The notes under the pieces are model-generated. The model searched no databases and was not told where the DNA came from. It saw only the letters and a program-made list of their open reading frames with translations. The position numbers and the translations under genes are program-made. Shown here one piece after another: positions 40,516-41,856 of a DNA stretch of 41,856 nucleotides. The stretch is from Corticicoccus populi. GTDB taxonomy: Bacteria > Bacillota > Bacilli > Staphylococcales > Salinicoccaceae. The DNA is taken from the NCBI RefSeq assembly GCF_042686195.1, contig NZ_JBHUOQ010000007.1:1-41856 (forward strand), given 5' to 3'. Position 1 is the first letter of the stretch. Every line of letters starts with the position of its first letter.

Positions 40516-41624
40516 TATTCAACACCTCCAGAAGCATCGGTTGATAGTGTACTCAAAAGATTGTCATGATCCAGTACACCAAGAAGTTTTCCTTTATTCG
40601 TTACAACAGGTACAGCACCGCGAAAGTGATTAATACGGTTGATTGCGCCTGTCACGGAACTTTCAACATCAATTTCTACAATACCATCCCCACCGATATA
40701 ATCATTAATCACCTGTCCCTCATTACCTAAAAGACTCCATAAGGAAACACTGCCGATTAATAAATCCCCATTAACCACCGGCAGTATATTAACATGGTAT
40801 TCTTTCATCAAATCAATCACATCTTCAACTGTTTCGTCTTCTTCAGCGACTACAATTTCTTTCTTCATCCAGTCTTTCAGACGAAAATGTTTAAATGCTT
40901 TTGCCTGAAGTTTATCTTCTCCGATAAACTGTTTCACAAAATCATTTTTTGGATGGTGAAGCAGTTCATCCGGTGTTCCTAATTGTTCTACTTTACCATC
41001 CCGCATTAAACATATACGATCACCAAGCTTCAATGCTTCATCAATATCATGTGTGACAAAAACAATTGTTTTGTCTATTTCTTTTTGAAGTTTTTTAAAT
41101 TCATTTTGAAGCTGGTTTCTTGTCACAGGATCCAATGCTGAAAAAGGTTCGTCCATTAAAATAATATTAGGATCATTCGCAAGTGCCCGGATGACTCCAA
41201 TACGCTGCTGTTGTCCCCCCGATAACTCGTCAGGATAACGGTCCTTAAAATCTTCAGGATTCATATTTACAAGGTTCAGGAGACGGTCAATTTCATCTGG
41301 CGGCAGTTTCTTCCCAAGCAGACGGTGTACAATCGCAATATTCTCTCCAATTGTCATATGCGGCATTAAGCCGACACCTTGTATTACGTACCCGATTCTC
41401 CTTCTGAGTTTTACCGGATCAATACTATTAATATTTTCATCATCTATGTATATATCCCCATCTGTTGCTTCATGCATCCGGTTAATCATTTTCATTGCTG
41501 TAGTCTTACCACTTCCCGAAGGACCGATAATTACAAATAGCTCGTGTGATTCTATATCAAATGATATATCATCTACTGCAGTAACATCCCCATACTTTTT
41601 ACTCACATTTTTAAATGAAATCAA
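40515..41624 (-). CDS. opuCA: Osmolyte ABC importer ATPase with tandem CBS domains
   Basis: The ATPase has Walker A GPSGSGKT (34-41), signature LSGGQQQR (134-141) and Walker B IILMDEP (154-160). The C-terminal 110 residues form a CBS pair (VVAEEDETVEDVIDLM... VPVVTNKGKLLGVLDHD) as in OpuA/OpuC ATPases, which sense ionic strength or nucleotides in relatives. The first in-frame ATG (41630) is only 2 bases from AGGAG; TTG 41624 has the usual 8-base spacing and yields MISFKNVSKKYGD, a typical start. The fused permease/binding protein follows with an overlap. In staphylococci OpuCA was reported to bind cyclic di-AMP at its CBS domain. No confident promoter is seen upstream. Confidence 0.93.
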   Translation of the reverse strand: MISFKNVSKKYGDVTAVDDISFDIESHELFVIIGPSGSGKTTAMKMINRMHEATDGDIYIDDENINSIDPVKLRRRIGYVIQGVGLMPHMTIGENIAIVHRLLGKKLPPDEIDRLLNLVNMNPEDFKDRYPDELSGGQQQRIGVIRALANDPNIILMDEPFSALDPVTRNQLQNEFKKLQKEIDKTIVFVTHDIDEALKLGDRICLMRDGKVEQLGTPDELLHHPKNDFVKQFIGEDKLQAKAFKHFRLKDWMKKEIVVAEEDETVEDVIDLMKEYHVNILPVVNGDLLIGSVSLWSLLGNEGQVINDYIGGDGIVEIDVESSVTGAINRINHFRGAVPVVTNKGKLLGVLDHDNLLSTLSTDASGGVE

Positions 41625-41713
41625 TATCATTTCTCCTCTTTGTCATTTCGTATTCTCATACCCTTAAACGATGTATATTATTCATACTACAGAAGAACAT
41701 TTACTAAATAAGA

Positions 41714-41750
41714 CAACAAAAAAAGACTTAATCAATTTGATTAAGTCTTT
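41714..41750 (-). terminator. rRNA operon terminator
   Basis: Fourteen-base arms AAAGACTTAATCAA (41722-41735) and TTGATTAAGTCTTT (41737-41750) form a hairpin, followed on the minus strand by a run of T residues (41714-41721). It lies 6 bases after the 5S 3' end. Confidence 0.92.
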
Positions 41751-41756
41751 CGTATT

Positions 41757-41856
41757 GCCTGGCAGCGCCCTACTCTTGCGGGACGTCAGTCCAACTACCA
41801 TCGGCGCAGGAGAGCTTAACGGCTGTGTTCGGCATGGGAACAGGTGTGGCCTCTCC
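41757..41856 (-). rRNA. rrf: 5S rRNA, 3' part (5' end outside window)
   Basis: The minus strand contains the conserved 5S core: CACCTGTTCCCATGCCGAACACAG (starting near 41845 and reading leftwards), GTTAAGCTC, GATGGTAGT and the 3' end GCCAGGC. About 100 of roughly 115 bases are present. A terminator follows, so this is the end of an rRNA operon reading leftwards. Confidence 0.95.

Noticed and set aside
41640..41680. GTTTAAGGGTAT before opuCA as a sigma-B promoter
   Set aside because: The two elements are adjacent; sigma-B promoters need roughly 12-15 bases between GTTT and GGGTAT.

Overview
The window reads as a chromosomal housekeeping block of a low-GC Firmicute. The gene order (rrn - opuC-like genes - yaaO-tmk-darA-holB-ricT-yabA - trmN6-yazA-rsmI - abrB - metG-tatD-rnmV-rsmA-veg - ispE-purR-ridA-spoVG-glmU-prs-rplY-pth-mfd-mazG-rqcP-divIC - S1 protein - tilS-hpt-ftsH-hslO-cysK-folP-folB-folK-lysS - tRNA) is the one known from Staphylococcaceae. 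Protein details such as the SpoVG, PurR and FolP sequences also fit that family. Base composition looks moderately AT-rich. A Jeotgalicoccus/Salinicoccus/Macrococcus-like member is my inference; the species cannot be read from the window. Almost all genes lie on the minus strand; abrB and one flavin reductase are on the plus strand.

Layout from right to left, the direction of transcription. A 5S rRNA 3' part with its terminator (41.7-41.86 kb) closes an rRNA operon. A two-gene osmolyte ABC importer follows (ATPase with CBS pair; fused permease and binding protein). It runs into the yaaO-tmk-darA-holB-ricT-yabA operon, then trmN6-yazA-rsmI. abrB (plus) and metG-tatD (minus) are divergent from a roughly 280-base intergenic region. 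rnmV-rsmA and the strongly promoted veg follow. A region of about 5.4 kb (22.2-27.6 kb) then separates veg from ispE, which are normally close together. It holds a butanediol-type dehydrogenase with a Rex-like site, a flavin reductase with palindromic operator candidates, and a four-gene ABC exporter/regulator system. Next come ispE, purR-ridA, spoVG, glmU-prs, rplY, pth-mfd-mazG-rqcP-divIC, an S1-domain gene, tilS-hpt-ftsH, hslO, cysK and folP-folB-folK-lysS. A small membrane protein gene and a tRNA cluster (Val, then Thr cut by the window edge) end the window.

The most unusual item is the ABC exporter system at 22.35-25.72 kb. It encodes two paralogous ABC-2 permeases. One is paired with a complete ATPase. 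The other is paired with a protein whose N-terminal half aligns over its length with the ABC ATPase but has lost Walker A, the Walker B acid pair and the switch histidine, and which carries a C-terminal LytTR DNA-binding domain. Upstream of the ATPase-permease pair lie three 9-base direct repeats with a precise 20-base period that resemble LytTR targets. Together these suggest a transporter-derived transcription regulator that controls, and may physically contact, its sister transporter.

Several start codons were chosen from ribosome binding sites rather than the longest frame (folB, folP, hslO, hpt, tilS, pth, glmU, spoVG, purR, the exporter permease, the LytTR protein, the flavin reductase, bdhA, veg, rnmV, abrB, yazA, opuCA).
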